From Pseudomonadota bacterium (GTDB lineage: Bacteria > Desulfobacterota > DSM-4660 > Desulfatiglandales > B25-G16): a stretch of 5,693 nucleotides of DNA. Below are positions 5,101 to 5,693 of this stretch, in pieces; the stretch's first letter is position 1, and each line of letters begins with the position of its first letter. A program made the position numbers and the translations under genes. The stretch is from NCBI GenBank assembly GCA_030633645.1, contig DAOVRY010000077.1:1-5693 (forward strand), in the 5' to 3' direction. The notes under the pieces were generated by a model. That model saw nothing but the letters and a program-made list of their open reading frames with translations, was not told the DNA's origin and searched no databases.

Positions 5101-5637
5101 ATGTCAGACAGCACTTTATTGGATGGCAAAAAGATACTCGTGGTAGATGATGAACCTGATGTATTGGCAGTATTGAAAGAGTTACTATCAATGTGTGATG
5201 TCATTACAGCTTCCACCTTCAATGAAGCCAGAGAGCTGTTGGAATCCCAGGATTTTGATATAGCAATTCTTGATATTATGGGTGTTGACGGCTATGGCCT
5301 GTTAGACGTTGCTAAACAGAGACACATTCCAGCAGTAATGTTAACAGCCCATGCATTGACTCCTGGCAATCTTGTACGATCCATCAAGGAAGGAGCAGCT
5401 TCTTATATTCCTAAGGATGAAATAACAGAAATTGCTGATTTTTTGGCTGACGTATTGAAAGCCCAAGTAGGTGGGAAAGATCCTTGGCAGACTTGGCAGG
5501 AAAGGTTGCCCTCCTCCTATTTTGAAAAGAGATGGGGTGCTGCATGGCAGGATACTGACAAGGAGTTTTGGGATAGATTTAGGGCCAGCATTAGAGCCAG
5601 AAGAACTCAATCCAAGAAAACTGATTCGTTGAAATAA
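5101..5637 (+). CDS. Receiver-domain response regulator with short Trp-rich tail
   Basis: This is a two-component response regulator of 178 residues. The receiver domain spans about residues 9-122. KKILVVDDEPD carries the acidic pair Asp16-Asp17, and Asp58 in AILDIMGVDGYG is the expected phosphorylation site. Thr82 in MLTAH and Lys105 in YIPKDE complete the switch residues. No helix-turn-helix, GGDEF, EAL or ATPase output domain follows. Instead the last 55 or so residues hold five tryptophans (129, 132, 145, 149, 157), then a basic end rich in Arg and Lys. The output is therefore probably protein-protein contact, or RNA or DNA contact through the tail; this is inference. No histidine kinase is in the window. 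It lies 130 nt after the UbiD gene, so a link with aromatic catabolism rests only on position. The receiver assignment is very secure; the partner and target are unknown. Confidence 0.9.
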   Translation: MSDSTLLDGKKILVVDDEPDVLAVLKELLSMCDVITASTFNEARELLESQDFDIAILDIMGVDGYGLLDVAKQRHIPAVMLTAHALTPGNLVRSIKEGAASYIPKDEITEIADFLADVLKAQVGGKDPWQTWQERLPSSYFEKRWGAAWQDTDKEFWDRFRASIRARRTQSKKTDSLK

Positions 5638-5655
5638 ATCTGGGAGCTAAACTAG

Positions 5656-5667
5656 AGGCGTTTGCCT
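5656..5667 (+). repeat. Small hairpin after the response regulator
   Basis: AGGC and GCCT pair over 4 bp around GTTT, followed by a pyrimidine-rich stretch without a clean T-run. It is at best a weak terminator. Nothing else can be called in the last 56 bases; an ATG at 5686 has no ribosome site before it and only eight bases of following sequence. Confidence 0.2.
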
Positions 5668-5693
5668 ATCTCTTCTATCAATAACATGAAGCC

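Overview
The window carries four genes, all on the + strand. The first three look like an anaerobic phenol-activation module. A PEP-synthase-type phosphotransferase is split into two proteins: a 618-residue phosphohistidine subunit (PpsA-like) and a 355-residue ATP-grasp subunit (PpsB-like). They are followed by a 466-residue UbiD-family (de)carboxylase. This is the known logic of anaerobic phenol degradation in Thauera and Aromatoleum. There, phenol is phosphorylated to phenylphosphate by phenylphosphate synthase, then carboxylated in the para position to 4-hydroxybenzoate by a UbiD-type phenylphosphate carboxylase. The fourth gene is a short response regulator made of a receiver domain and a tryptophan-rich, basic tail, with no recognisable DNA-binding domain.

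Layout: 1-295 is non-coding as far as I can see. It holds a long nested inverted repeat (21-71), a possible sigma70-like promoter (200-228) and a strong ribosome binding site. The ppsA-like gene is at 296-2152. A 77-nt gap with a 13-bp hairpin separates it from the ppsB-like gene at 2230-3297. A 272-nt gap (3298-3569) is unusually rich in inverted repeats: a terminator-like hairpin overlapping the ppsB stop codon, a GC hairpin, and a pair of hairpins ending in a perfect 16-bp palindrome. It also has a 9-bp direct repeat with 21-bp spacing. The UbiD gene is at 3570-4970, then a 130-nt gap with another inverted repeat, then the response regulator at 5101-5637. The last 56 bases hold nothing I can call.

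Organism: the gene set requires an anaerobic aromatic degrader. GC content is intermediate, gaps between genes are relaxed, and purine-rich Shine-Dalgarno sites precede every gene. This would fit a sulfate-reducing or syntrophic member of the former Deltaproteobacteria (Desulfobacterota), but the sequence cannot prove it and other anaerobic phyla remain possible.

Inferred joint function: the PpsB-like protein uses ATP to phosphorylate the histidine (His574) of the PpsA-like protein. That protein passes the phosphate to phenol or a related phenolic such as catechol or a cresol. The UbiD protein, with prenylated FMN, exchanges the phosphate for a carboxyl group. The stimulatory PpsC subunit, a second UbiD subunit, the small Ppc subunits and UbiX are not in this window. 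Either they lie elsewhere or this is a reduced version of the pathway.
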